The position numbers and the translations under genes were made by a program. A stretch of 64,000 nucleotides of DNA, from the NCBI GenBank assembly GCA_017467205.1, contig JAFTSQ010000018.1, positions 1 through 64,000 of the forward strand, written 5' to 3'. A model generated the notes under the pieces. It was not told the origin of the DNA and made no database searches. It saw only the letters and a list, made by a program, of their open reading frames with translations. The DNA comes from Clostridia bacterium (GTDB lineage Bacteria; Bacillota_A; Clostridia; Oscillospirales; CAG-272). Each line of letters begins with the position of its first letter. The first letter of the stretch is position 1. This document shows positions 7,962 to 18,002 of this stretch, one piece after another.

Positions 7962-10556
7962 ATGAAAGCTTTGAGAAAAATCGCAATAATATTACTTACC
8001 GTAGCTTTGCTCGTTGCGTCGCTTTCTCTTGCAGTAGCGGCGGAGGGGGCGGCAGCCGACGTTGCGAGCGAGGCGGCAAGCCTTCTTTCTGCTTTTGACG
8101 GCTGCACGACGGCTGAGGAAAGAAGGACTGCGCTTGACAGCATTGACGCGTACTTCAAAACCAAGGTCATCGGTACGGCGTGTGAGGATTACAACAATCT
8201 TATGAACCGGGCGGCAGGTGCTTACGTGACCGTCATAAATGAAACTGCAGAGTTCCACACAAAAAAACAGTTAACCGTGAATCTTAAGAGCTTTATGGGC
8301 AAGGATGCGAGTGTGCAGTGGACGGATGCGGCCAACAACGCAGTGGCGGACATCATTTCGAATTTGGAAAAGCTGTACGAAGAGAATAGGGAAGCAGAGG
8401 TCAGCCGCGCTCCTCTCAACGAGTATTCCGATCAGTACATATTCTGTGACTTCACCGAGGGCGCTGTCGGATTTTCGTACTCATACAAGAAGAACAATCC
8501 TATTGACGTTATGCAGGGCGACAGCCTTGACCCTAACAACAAGTCTATGACCATCACGGCGGCAAACGACAGTCAGACCTTCTTCCATATAGTCGTTCCC
8601 GAGGAAAACAGAGCCTCCTCCGCCGTTATCGAGTTTGATTTTCTTGCGGAAACCGAGTGCACGGGATATCTTGTTCTTCAGGCTAAAGATACCAACGGAT
8701 TCCCCGGCCTTTGCAAAATAAGCCCCAGCGGCATCGGCGCTTCAAAGGGCAAAAGCTATATCGACGGTCAGTCTCTTGATGCGTTCGTCGTTGGCGAATG
8801 GATTCACGTTTCAATTATCGTTGACGCACTTAAAAATAAGACCTACGTTTACGTCGACTATCAGTATGCGGGAAGCAACGATGCGGAACAGTTTGACGAC
8901 TTGTTTAGCATACGCTTCGACAACTATATGGTAGGTACTGTCAAGATCGATAACCTCACGTTCTATGCGGGAACTACGCTTCGCGACGTTGACAGACTTG
9001 AAAGCTACAGCGATGATGAGCGCTTCTGCTTCTACTCATCCTTCCTCGACAAGCTTGACGACGACTCATATCTCCATTCGATTGAGATGGCGTACGCACA
9101 AATGGGCGAGGCTCTTCCTCTTTACTGGGATGCTATAAACCAAACCTACACCGACAATGCGACCGCTGATATAAAGGTAGCCGTCGACGCGTATCGTTCC
9201 TTCGATTACGGTGCGTTCAATGCGAAAATTAAAGCGTATAACCTCGGAGTTCTTGACGGCTACATGAATGAGTTTGTTGCTCTCGGAAGAACGCCAACCA
9301 ACATCGCCGACCGCTCCGCTATGATAACCTTCATAAGAAGCTATATGGCGCAGAATGTTTTTGACAAGGAAAACGCAACCTATAAGGCTTACGATGAGAT
9401 TCTTTCCGAAGAAACCTCTAATATAGAGCTTGACACTAACATTAACGCATTCGTCGATGCAATGAATAAATTCGCCCTTGCCCCCGTCATTACTTCGATG
9501 GAGAAATATTACAATCTGGCAAGCGGCTACGTCAATCAGAACGCTCTTGATATGTCGGTTCTCGACGACCCGAGCTTTGCGATGTTCAAGGCGGCTTACG
9601 AGTCCTACTTGACAGCGGCTGCAAGCATTGAAGCGGTTCGCAACGCAAACGCCTCCGAGAGATTTGTGTCCTACATAGATTATCTCAAGGAATTTGACGG
9701 ATTCAAAACCGAAGAGGTGTGGACCGAGAATTTCGAGCTCTTCGATCGGTACATCACCGCCTGCCGCGATATTATCAGAACCGGCGTTTACACCACCGAG
9801 TATCCGGGATGGGATGACGCCTTTGAAACCTACCAGCTCATCAACGCATATTTTTACGAGAAGCTCCAGCAGTTCTATCTCTCCGAGGTTACCAAGGTGC
9901 TTGACGAATTTCCCGTTGCTGATACTTACGTATCCAAGCTCGGTATTTGCCGCTTTGTTCGTAACTACTTCGCGGCGAGCGACGTGGATTACACTCACCC
10001 CGAAATCATAGCGACAATTACAAGGCTCGAGATATACGAGGACGAGGTTAAAATTCTCGCTGAGGAGTACGCGGTCGTTCTTGAACAAAACACCAAGGAG
10101 TTCATAAGCTACGTTAAGCAGATGAATTCCACTCGGGATTATTCCGACCTCAAGGCTATCTTTGAAGCCTCGCTTGACTACTATTACAGTATGAACGTTA
10201 CGTCCGAGGAGGCGAAAGCTGCACTCGCCGATTTTGACGCAGTCAGCCATCTTCTTACTTTAATCGAAGAGTCCAGCGTGGCATTCATTGAAACAGCAGC
10301 CGATATTGATTCTCTTACCGGTGAGAAGCTTTATGATGCGCTTGTGGCTTGCTGCGGCTTGCTTGGCAATATCAGCACCGATATAGCCGGTGTTTCCGAA
10401 GCGGTTGCTGCATACGAGGCGGCACTTGATGCATACGAGACAAAGACCGATTTGGTCAATGCGGAGATAGAAAACGTTTCCGTAGTCGTATGCTCCGTTC
10501 GCTATTGCCCTGCGATTAAGCACGTGGCAGCGGTTATTAAGAGAAGATTTGAGTGA
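7962..10556 (+). CDS. Secreted protein A1: helical repeat plus LamG/jelly-roll domain, unknown function
   Basis: An 864-residue protein from the ATG at 7962, where the signal peptide KALRKIAIILLTVALLVASL begins. An in-frame TTG at 7944 would spoil the signal. Cleavage is likely after AVAAEG-type residues near 29. Order: signal peptide, a helical module of about 105 residues, a concanavalin-like jelly roll at about 158-335 (YIFCDF to FYAGTTLRD), then a long helical region to the end. No catalytic motif was recognised, no LPXTG motif and no SLH domains. It is a close paralogue of the 978-residue product at 10917 and lies beside heparinase-like lyases, so a role in binding or presenting polysaccharide is possible. 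Confidence 0.85.
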   Translation: MKALRKIAIILLTVALLVASLSLAVAAEGAAADVASEAASLLSAFDGCTTAEERRTALDSIDAYFKTKVIGTACEDYNNLMNRAAGAYVTVINETAEFHTKKQLTVNLKSFMGKDASVQWTDAANNAVADIISNLEKLYEENREAEVSRAPLNEYSDQYIFCDFTEGAVGFSYSYKKNNPIDVMQGDSLDPNNKSMTITAANDSQTFFHIVVPEENRASSAVIEFDFLAETECTGYLVLQAKDTNGFPGLCKISPSGIGASKGKSYIDGQSLDAFVVGEWIHVSIIVDALKNKTYVYVDYQYAGSNDAEQFDDLFSIRFDNYMVGTVKIDNLTFYAGTTLRDVDRLESYSDDERFCFYSSFLDKLDDDSYLHSIEMAYAQMGEALPLYWDAINQTYTDNATADIKVAVDAYRSFDYGAFNAKIKAYNLGVLDGYMNEFVALGRTPTNIADRSAMITFIRSYMAQNVFDKENATYKAYDEILSEETSNIELDTNINAFVDAMNKFALAPVITSMEKYYNLASGYVNQNALDMSVLDDPSFAMFKAAYESYLTAAASIEAVRNANASERFVSYIDYLKEFDGFKTEEVWTENFELFDRYITACRDIIRTGVYTTEYPGWDDAFETYQLINAYFYEKLQQFYLSEVTKVLDEFPVADTYVSKLGICRFVRNYFAASDVDYTHPEIIATITRLEIYEDEVKILAEEYAVVLEQNTKEFISYVKQMNSTRDYSDLKAIFEASLDYYYSMNVTSEEAKAALADFDAVSHLLTLIEESSVAFIETAADIDSLTGEKLYDALVACCGLLGNISTDIAGVSEAVAAYEAALDAYETKTDLVNAEIENVSVVVCSVRYCPAIKHVAAVIKRRFE

Positions 10557-10576
10557 TAACCGGCAAGTGCCCGAAG

Positions 10577-10740
10577 CCACCCCGACGCTTAATTCGTGAG
10601 AAAACTATCCGGATTTAGCTACACGGGGTGGTACTAACGCCATTTTCCCCATTTTCGTTTTAACAAAGAAAATCAAAATCTCCGCCGCAATAGCGAGGTG
10701 TCATTGATGGACACTCTCCGCTGTCGCTGCGGAGATTTTT
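10577..10740 (+). terminator. Terminator region after A1
   Basis: Two hairpins. CCACCCCG (10577-10584) pairs with CGGGGTGG (10624-10631). A strong terminator has AAAATCTCCGC (10675-10685) pairing with GCGGAGATTTTT (10729-10740), with an inner GGTGTC/GACAC stem. The 360-bp gap between A1 and A2 holds these and the A2 promoter only. Confidence 0.8.
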
Positions 10741-10818
10741 CGTTGTCTGACAAGTATGATAGCCGGTTGAGTCGCTTCACACGCTTTTAATATTTTGTGT
10801 AAAAGGTAGAAAAAAATC

Positions 10819-10877
10819 GTGATTTTTCACAATAACAGCTGAAGGCAATTGCATTTTAATCAAAAGCGTGCTATAAT
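10819..10877 (+). promoter_or_regulatory. Promoter of secreted protein A2, with a GTGA-N4-TCAC element
   Basis: TTGCAT (10849-10854), 17-bp spacer, TATAAT (10872-10877). GTGA-TTTT-TCAC at 10819-10830 occupies nearly the same place as in the A1 promoter, relative to the -35 box. Confidence 0.8.
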
Positions 10878-10916
10878 CACATATGCAAAACAATAAATTC
10901 ATTCAAGGAGTATTTT

Positions 10917-13853
10917 ATGAAATCTTTGAAAAAAATTGCAACAATATTACTCGTTGTATCACTCCTTGCCGCACTGCTTGCAGTAGTAGTAGCAGCAGAG
11001 GGCGAGACTACTTACACGGGTACTGTGGATGCCGCTAACGAGCTGCTTGACAGCTTTGACAGCGCGGCGAACGCAGCCGCGAGAAAAACTCGAATCAACG
11101 CGGTCGAAAAATACTTTGCAGAAAACCCGATCGATCCCGAAGCAGCGGGATACACCGAGCTCGTAACGAGAACGGTTAAGGGCTATCTCAAGGTCTTCGC
11201 AGAGATCAGCGAGGCTGACTTTGCAACGATGCTCAGGTATCGTAATGCGTTGGTAAACTTCGTTGAAAGTTATCCCGTTACGCTGGATGATGCAACAAAG
11301 GCCGACGTTGAAGGTGTTAAGACCACTTACACGACCCGAGTTATTGAAAAGGCGAGAAGCCTTATCACCACCTTTGAGAGCTCCACGACGGTTGCTGCAA
11401 GAAGCAACACCGTTACCTCTATCGGCGTTCACTACCTCAACTACTTCATCGGTACTGAGTGCGACGATTACGACGAGCTTATGAACAAGGCGGCATCTGC
11501 TTATGTAACTGTTGTTAATGAAACAACTAAATTCCACGAGAAGAAGCAGATGCTCAGAAGCCTTAAGAACTTTATGGCAGCAGACGAGTCGGTTCAGTGG
11601 TCTACCGCTACGAACAGCGCTCTCAGAACCGCTACCTCGGATTTGCAGAAGCTTTATGACGAGAGCAAAGAGGCTATCGTAAGCGTTGCTCCCCTCTCCG
11701 AGTATTCCGACCAGTACATATTCTGCGACTTCACCTCCGGCGCTACCGGATTCAAGTACCAATATAAGAAAAGTAATCCCGTTGAGGTTTTGGTAGGCGA
11801 CAGCCTTGACCCCGAGAACAAGTCTATGACCATCACGGCGGCAAACAATGAGCAGACCTACTTCCACCTGACCGTTCCCGAAGAATACAGGGCACAGTCG
11901 GTTGTTCTTGAGTTCGATTTCCTCGCGGAAACCGAGTGTAGCGGATACCTCGCCCTTCAGGCTAAGGACTATCCCTCGGGAGCTTCCTACAGCTTCCCCA
12001 GCCTTTGTAACATAAGCCCCAGCGGTATCGGTGCTGCGAAGAGCAAGAACCTTATCTCCGGTCAGTATCTCGACGCATTCGTTGTCGGTGAATGGGTACA
12101 CATATCCATCATTATTGACTCTCTTAACGACAAGGTTGACGTTTACGTCGACTACCAGTATGCCGGAACTACCGGATCTTCCACCGTTCTCGAGCAGGAC
12201 TTCCAGGAGGTTCGTTTCGACAACTATATGTCCGGTACCATCAAGGTCGATAATATTATGTTCTACGCGGGAACTACGCTCCGCGACGTTAACAGACTCA
12301 ACAATTACAGCGATGCTGAGCGTTTCCAATTCTACTCATCCTTCCTCGATAAGATTGACAACAACAATCTCCTTCCTTCTATTAATATAGCTCACGCAGA
12401 GATGGGTAAGGTCATTTCTACTTATTGGGATGGAGCAAACTATACCGACAAGGCTACCACCGCTGACATAAAGGCGGCTGTTGATAAATACGTCAACTTC
12501 GACTACGAAGCCTTCAATACGAAGGTTAAGGCGTATAACCTTAGCGTTCTTGACGGTTATATGGATGAGTTTGAGGCTCTCGGCAGAACTCCTGACAACA
12601 TCGTTGCGCGTTCTTCTATGATAACCTTCATCAGAACCTTTATGGCGCAGAACGTGTTTGACAAGGAAAATGCCACCTACAAGACCTATGACGCGACCCT
12701 CTCGGCTGAGGCGTATAACACCGAGCTTGACACTAATATCAACGCATTTGTCAATGCGATGAACAGATTTAACCTTGCTCCCGTTATTACAACGATGGAG
12801 AAGTATTACAGCCAGGCAAACGAGTTTGTTGCTAAGAATGCTCTTGACCTGACGGTTCTCGACGACCCGAACTTCAAGGACTTCAAGGCAGCTTATGAGA
12901 TATACTTGAACGCAGCTGCAAGCATCGAAGCAGTTCGTTGCGAGGCTTCCTCTCGCAGATTCGTGTCCTATATGAACTACCTTATGAAAATTGAAGGATA
13001 CGATAAGGAGTCTGTATGGCTTGAGAATTATGCGCTCTTCGATCAGTACATCACCGCCTGCCGTTCTATTATCAGAAGCGGAGTTTACACCACCGAGTAC
13101 GCAGGCTGGGATGAAGCATATGAAAACTACGTTCTTATAAACGAATACCTCTACGAGAATCTTCAGCAGACTCACCTCTCCGAGGCTATCGCAATGCTTG
13201 ACAGATTCCCCGAATCTGACACCTACGTTGCCAAGCTTGGTGTTTGCCGTTACGTTCGTAACTACTTTGCAGCTAACGACGTGGATTACACTCATCCCGA
13301 GATCGCAGCAGCAGTTACCAGACTTGAGATATACGAGGACGAGGTTGCTATTCTCGGTGAGGAGTACGCAGTCGTTCTTGAACAGAACACCCAGGAGTTC
13401 ATAAGCTACGTTAAGCAGATGAATTCCACCAAGGATTATTCCGACCTCAAGGCTATCTACGAAGCATCTCTCGGTTACTATTACAGTATGAATATCGAGT
13501 CCGATGCGGCGAGAGTTGCTCTTGCTGAGTTCGACGTATTCAGCAATCTTCTTGTTACTATCGAAAAGTCCAGCGCAGCATTCATTGAATCTGCAACCGG
13601 TATTGATTCTCTTACAGGCGAGAAGCTTTACGATGCGCTTGTAGCTTGCTACGGCTTGCTTGACAATATCAGCACCGACATAACCGGCGTTTCCGAAGCA
13701 GTTGCTGCTTTCGAGGCAGCACTTGATGCATACGAGTCAAAGACCGATGTGGTCAATGCGGAAATCGAAAACGTTTCCGTAGTCGTATGTGCCGTTCGCT
13801 ACAGCCCTGCAACAAAACCCGTGGCAGCAGTTATTAAGAAGATATTCGAATAA
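10917..13853 (+). CDS. Secreted protein A2: duplicated helical module plus LamG/jelly-roll domain, unknown function
   Basis: A 978-residue paralogue of A1 with AAGGAG before the ATG and a signal peptide ending near VVVAAEG. It carries two tandem copies of the helical module of about 105 residues (about 30-140 and 140-255), where A1 has one. The jelly roll follows at about 265-445 and then the same long helical C-terminus. The 3' parts of the two genes are very similar at DNA level, so the duplication is fairly recent. Compared with A1 the codons shift towards GCA/GCT and CTT types, which suggests high expression. It is followed after 60 bp by lyase B1 with no terminator between, so A2-B1 is probably an operon. 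Confidence 0.87.
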   Translation: MKSLKKIATILLVVSLLAALLAVVVAAEGETTYTGTVDAANELLDSFDSAANAAARKTRINAVEKYFAENPIDPEAAGYTELVTRTVKGYLKVFAEISEADFATMLRYRNALVNFVESYPVTLDDATKADVEGVKTTYTTRVIEKARSLITTFESSTTVAARSNTVTSIGVHYLNYFIGTECDDYDELMNKAASAYVTVVNETTKFHEKKQMLRSLKNFMAADESVQWSTATNSALRTATSDLQKLYDESKEAIVSVAPLSEYSDQYIFCDFTSGATGFKYQYKKSNPVEVLVGDSLDPENKSMTITAANNEQTYFHLTVPEEYRAQSVVLEFDFLAETECSGYLALQAKDYPSGASYSFPSLCNISPSGIGAAKSKNLISGQYLDAFVVGEWVHISIIIDSLNDKVDVYVDYQYAGTTGSSTVLEQDFQEVRFDNYMSGTIKVDNIMFYAGTTLRDVNRLNNYSDAERFQFYSSFLDKIDNNNLLPSINIAHAEMGKVISTYWDGANYTDKATTADIKAAVDKYVNFDYEAFNTKVKAYNLSVLDGYMDEFEALGRTPDNIVARSSMITFIRTFMAQNVFDKENATYKTYDATLSAEAYNTELDTNINAFVNAMNRFNLAPVITTMEKYYSQANEFVAKNALDLTVLDDPNFKDFKAAYEIYLNAAASIEAVRCEASSRRFVSYMNYLMKIEGYDKESVWLENYALFDQYITACRSIIRSGVYTTEYAGWDEAYENYVLINEYLYENLQQTHLSEAIAMLDRFPESDTYVAKLGVCRYVRNYFAANDVDYTHPEIAAAVTRLEIYEDEVAILGEEYAVVLEQNTQEFISYVKQMNSTKDYSDLKAIYEASLGYYYSMNIESDAARVALAEFDVFSNLLVTIEKSSAAFIESATGIDSLTGEKLYDALVACYGLLDNISTDITGVSEAVAAFEAALDAYESKTDVVNAEIENVSVVVCAVRYSPATKPVAAVIKKIFE

Positions 13854-13913
13854 TAACTGTAACTAATAAACAAAGTAAACTTCTCAAATATATTATCGGA
13901 AAGGCAGTATAAT

Positions 13914-16900
13914 ATGAATAAAAAGCTTGAAAAATTGCTGAGCCTTATCCTCGTTATCACAATGCTTCTCTGTGCATTCTCCATCTTCGCTTCTGCGGAG
14001 GGAGAGAGCACGGAAGAAGAGGGTAACGATATGGTAGTTGCCGACCTTATGATGTACCGTACGTACAGCGAGGGTTGGGAACTTACCAACGGTTTCTCTT
14101 CACAGGCTCCCAAATCTCATACCTTTGCAATTGAGTATGAGGAAGACGACAATTTCAATTATAACTATTTTATGAGATTCACTCAGGAGCACGGTAACTC
14201 CGACGGCTTCAATACCATCTCTACCGCAGCGAAGGCTATTGACGACGGATATATGTTCTTCGAGTTCTCTATCAAGACTGACGACCTTTGCGGCGTAAAC
14301 AACATTCTTTATTGCAAGAACCCCGGTAACACCACTACGACCTACCTCGTTTCCACTGCAAACAACGGCACCAAGCTTACTCTTGGCGGAATTCCTTGCG
14401 CAGACCTTGGAAACAACCAGTGGATACACGTTGTTCTCAGATTCCAGTTCTCCTCTAAGGACGGCGTCAGCGACAAGTGCACGGGTTACATTGCAGAATC
14501 CACAGCACACGACGCAAAGCTTACCCAGATCTTCAATGTAGATATGGGCACGACCGACGGTGTTGCTTGGTTCCGTCTTGGTTGCGGAGCAAGCGCAAGC
14601 TCCATTGGCGATAGCTATTGCCTTGATAACCTTACTATCTACAACTCCTCTTATCCCGACCGTCAGGATATCACCGGTATGGGTCACGGCTCTATGGTAG
14701 ACTCGAGCCTTCCCAAGACCGTTGAGATTCTTCAGTACGGCGGCGACAAGAGCGACTCCAACTATCTTAACGAGGGTATGATTTTGAAGACCGGCGTTAA
14801 CTACGGTCTTATCAAGAACGCAAGAGCTCCTCTCTTTGACGGAACATACGGTGCACCCGTTGTTATCGACGGAAAGGTATTCGTTCCTATGACTCCCGTT
14901 CTCGATCACCTCGGCTATTCCTACACAATGCACGCTGACGGACTTTCCTACGATATCTCCAACGGCGTTAACACAGTATTCCTTGCAGTAAGCCGTGACG
15001 TTGCAACGCTTAACGGCAACCGCGTTGATCTCACTGCGACTCCCATATACAGACAGAGCGGCGAGAACAAGTACGCTATGATAGCGCTCGATGATATCGA
15101 GCAGCTCTTCCCCGGCTTCTACACCACCTACGAGCCCGTTGGACTTATCATCATCGCTGAAAGAGATAATCTTATGAACAGCGACGAGCATCTTGAGGCT
15201 ATGATAATCAAGATGAAGCAGTTCGTATTCGATTATCCGGAAGGCGCAGAGGTATACGAGGACGTTCGCGAGAAGACGAACGGATTCGAGCATCCTTACC
15301 TTATGGCAACTCAGGATCAGTTCGATTACCTCCACGCAGTTTGGACCGCAGAAGAGGGTGATGAGGACTATAACGCATCCCTCAAGTCTTATATGCAGTC
15401 CTTTATGGTTAGACCGGATAAGTACTATAACGACTATGCAATAGTTGACGATAACGGCGATTACCAGAGAATCGTAGTTAAGTCGGATAACAAATACATC
15501 GACAATCTCCAAGGCGACAAGGGCGTTAACGCCGGCAGACACAATCCCTTTGAGGACGGTAACGGCTACGACCCGAACAACGGCGAGCGTCTTAACGAGT
15601 CCGGTGAGTTCTCGACCGAGATTATGGAGCTTGCAATGGCTTACCAGATCACCCGTGACATTAAGTATCTCCGCCTTGCATACGACTATATGGTAGCGGT
15701 TGGTAACTGGGTACACTGGGGTCCCGGCCACTTCCTTAACTGTGCAGACGCAACGACTCCTTACTCGCTTGCATTCGACTGGCTCTTCAACGCATTCGAG
15801 GAGTATTCCGATGAGTACGGCTTCGACACCACCGAGCTTGCAGGCTATATCTTCTGGCGTGGCGTTTACGAGGGCTACTGCTCTGTAAACGGTAAGGTTA
15901 ACCTTTACGGCAGATCCTCTAACTCCGGTCTGTTCTCATCCACCGCTAACAACTGGAACGCAGTTTGTTCCTCCGGTATGATGATAGGCGCGCTCGCGGT
16001 TATGGGTTACTCCAACTATGAGGGAAGCCTTAAGACCACTCGCACCGAACTCGCAGACGTTGACTATTCCGTATGGGATGAGTACAGAGATGACCTCGTT
16101 AAGCATCTGCTCTACGACCTTCCCAACTACGGTATCAACGAGTACGGAACCGACGGCTCGTACATAGAGGGCTCGGGCTACTGGGCATACGGTACTAACA
16201 CCTACTTCATAATGGCAGCAGGTCTTTATTCCGCAGCCGGCACAAGCTACGGCTTGATGGAGTCTTGGGGTATTGACAGAACCGCATATTACGCGCTTCA
16301 CTCCGAATCGAGCGACTACTCCACCTGGAACTACAACGACGGTGGATCTACCAATCAGGACACCTCGCTGTTTATGTTTGTAGGAATGTACTACAACCAG
16401 CCCGGTCTTGCCTACGTTCGTGACGTTCACCTTGCAAACGGTAAGAAGGTTACCGTTTACGACCTTGTATACTACAAGGAAATCGAAGCCGCTGATATCG
16501 ATCTCAGCCTTGACTATAACATGGAGAGTATTGAAGCGGTAGTCGTTCGTTCCTCTTGGGAGCCCGGCGCACTTTACGCAGGTATTATGGGTGGATCTAA
16601 CCAGGTCAGCCACGGTGATATCGACTGCGGTAACTTCATCTACTACAACAAGGGTATCAGATGGATATACGATATGGGTTCGGATAACTACAACGCATAC
16701 GGATACTTCACCTATTCCATTGACGCAAGATACAGATACTTCAGAAAGAACTGCGAAGGTCAGAACGTTGTGTTCTTAACCTCTCAGCAGACTAAGCTCC
16801 CTGCAGGTCAGGAGCAGTACGGCTACGGCGAGCTTATGGAGTGGTTCTCCAATGATTACGGTGCATACGCAATCTATGACAACACCTCTGCATACGGCGA

Positions 16901-17684
16901 CTACGGTACCGACGTTAAGCGTGGTATGCTCTATACCAACAACAGAGAAACCTTCGTTATCCAGGACGAGATAACTCTCGGCTCGGTTGAGGAAATCTGC
17001 TGGGTAGTTCAGACCACTGCTGAGGTAACTCTTTCCGAGGATGGAAGAACCGCATATCTCTCTGTGACCAGAGGCGGAACTACCTATTACCTCCGTGCTT
17101 CTATCGTATCTGAATCCACGAGCTACAAGTTCACTCTCAAGGGCTCGGGCGATAAGGATCTCCTTCTTATGAACACCTATAAGAACGGCGCATCCCAGAG
17201 CCTTGGCGGTGCGGCTGAGTACGGCCGTGACTCCAACAAGCGCCTTTGCATACAGTCAACCGGTCTTTCCTTCAACTTCGCAGTAGCGTTCGAGATGGTC
17301 GATGAGATTGATTCGTCCGCTCCCGTGCAGTACGACTGGTCGCTTATGACCCGTTGGGAAGAGCCCACCGAAACCTACGTTCCCAGGGCGACCGTAGGAA
17401 CTCGTGTCGTTCTTGGTGAGATCTCCAACTACGCAAAGTATCTCGGTCAGTTCAAGGCTGCAAAGGTTCACTTCGGCGCAAAGATGACGGAGTATTACAA
17501 CACTCTCGTATCTATCGATAAGATTATGCTCGTCTTCACGCCCAAGGAGCTTACCACCGCAGACCAGAAGGCTGCATATCAGACCTGGCTTCAGCATATG
17601 GACCTCTATGATAACTATAAGTTCTTCATTCAGGATCAGGTCGTTGATACTCACGACGTTGCAAAATCGCTTATGGGTATCTAA
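13914..17684 (+). CDS. Secreted heparinase II/III-like polysaccharide lyase B1
   Basis: 1256 residues. Signal peptide 1-27 (cleavage ASA-EG), a jelly-roll/LamG-like domain about 40-245, a copper-amine-oxidase-N-like domain about 270-415 (AP...G..FVPM...L....LNGN), then a toroid plus beta-sandwich typical of heparinase II/III-type lyases. Hallmarks: N680-W in NNWNAVC, candidate catalytic Tyr756 in EGSGYWAYGT, and His900 in SHGDIDCGNF. Such enzymes cleave uronate-containing polysaccharides by beta-elimination. The exact PL family and substrate cannot be fixed by eye. The 2-keto-3-deoxygluconate kinase gene downstream supports uronate catabolism. No cell-wall anchor is visible. Confidence 0.85.
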   Translation: MNKKLEKLLSLILVITMLLCAFSIFASAEGESTEEEGNDMVVADLMMYRTYSEGWELTNGFSSQAPKSHTFAIEYEEDDNFNYNYFMRFTQEHGNSDGFNTISTAAKAIDDGYMFFEFSIKTDDLCGVNNILYCKNPGNTTTTYLVSTANNGTKLTLGGIPCADLGNNQWIHVVLRFQFSSKDGVSDKCTGYIAESTAHDAKLTQIFNVDMGTTDGVAWFRLGCGASASSIGDSYCLDNLTIYNSSYPDRQDITGMGHGSMVDSSLPKTVEILQYGGDKSDSNYLNEGMILKTGVNYGLIKNARAPLFDGTYGAPVVIDGKVFVPMTPVLDHLGYSYTMHADGLSYDISNGVNTVFLAVSRDVATLNGNRVDLTATPIYRQSGENKYAMIALDDIEQLFPGFYTTYEPVGLIIIAERDNLMNSDEHLEAMIIKMKQFVFDYPEGAEVYEDVREKTNGFEHPYLMATQDQFDYLHAVWTAEEGDEDYNASLKSYMQSFMVRPDKYYNDYAIVDDNGDYQRIVVKSDNKYIDNLQGDKGVNAGRHNPFEDGNGYDPNNGERLNESGEFSTEIMELAMAYQITRDIKYLRLAYDYMVAVGNWVHWGPGHFLNCADATTPYSLAFDWLFNAFEEYSDEYGFDTTELAGYIFWRGVYEGYCSVNGKVNLYGRSSNSGLFSSTANNWNAVCSSGMMIGALAVMGYSNYEGSLKTTRTELADVDYSVWDEYRDDLVKHLLYDLPNYGINEYGTDGSYIEGSGYWAYGTNTYFIMAAGLYSAAGTSYGLMESWGIDRTAYYALHSESSDYSTWNYNDGGSTNQDTSLFMFVGMYYNQPGLAYVRDVHLANGKKVTVYDLVYYKEIEAADIDLSLDYNMESIEAVVVRSSWEPGALYAGIMGGSNQVSHGDIDCGNFIYYNKGIRWIYDMGSDNYNAYGYFTYSIDARYRYFRKNCEGQNVVFLTSQQTKLPAGQEQYGYGELMEWFSNDYGAYAIYDNTSAYGDYGTDVKRGMLYTNNRETFVIQDEITLGSVEEICWVVQTTAEVTLSEDGRTAYLSVTRGGTTYYLRASIVSESTSYKFTLKGSGDKDLLLMNTYKNGASQSLGGAAEYGRDSNKRLCIQSTGLSFNFAVAFEMVDEIDSSAPVQYDWSLMTRWEEPTETYVPRATVGTRVVLGEISNYAKYLGQFKAAKVHFGAKMTEYYNTLVSIDKIMLVFTPKELTTADQKAAYQTWLQHMDLYDNYKFFIQDQVVDTHDVAKSLMGI

Positions 17685-17700
17685 AAATAACAACCCCAAA

Positions 17701-17730
17701 GGGCTCGCGAATTTTCGCGAGCCCTTTTTT
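17701..17730 (+). terminator. Intrinsic terminator of the A2-B1 operon
   Basis: GGGCTCGCGA (17701-17710) pairs with TCGCGAGCCC (17715-17724), followed by six T. Bases 17731-17970 have no gene. They include a reverse-strand copy of TACACGGGGT at 17812-17803. Confidence 0.92.
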
Positions 17731-17973
17731 AACTTGTATGGTAGGCGTGCGCGGCTGTCCGTCCCGAGATGAATTAAGAGCAATTAACAGCGTTATCCCA
17801 TACCCCGTGTAGTGAAATTGGCGCTTTTACGCACTATTTTCGCAGGGAGCGGCAATGCCGAACTGATTTTGCTTGCGGCGGGTGCGACAATGCAGATCGC
17901 CTCTCTTTTCTGACCTACAATATGCAAAATGCCGATTTTCCTTGTTGAAAATAACTAAAACGAAGGTTGCCCA

Positions 17974-18002
17974 TTGATTTGCGCGCGCGTGTGTGATATA
18001 AT
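17974..18002 (+). promoter_or_regulatory. Promoter of lyase B2
   Basis: TTGATT (17974-17979), 17-bp spacer, TATAAT (17997-18002). An in-frame TTG at 17974 is part of this -35 box and not a start codon. Confidence 0.8.

Noticed and set aside
9066..10250. 394-residue minus-strand ORF opposite A1
   Set aside because: Same shadow effect; the plus strand encodes a signal-peptide-bearing protein with a paralogue.
14100..15731. 543-residue minus-strand ORF opposite lyase B1
   Set aside because: Val/Ile-rich reverse translation of a strongly codon-biased gene, without a ribosome site or motif.
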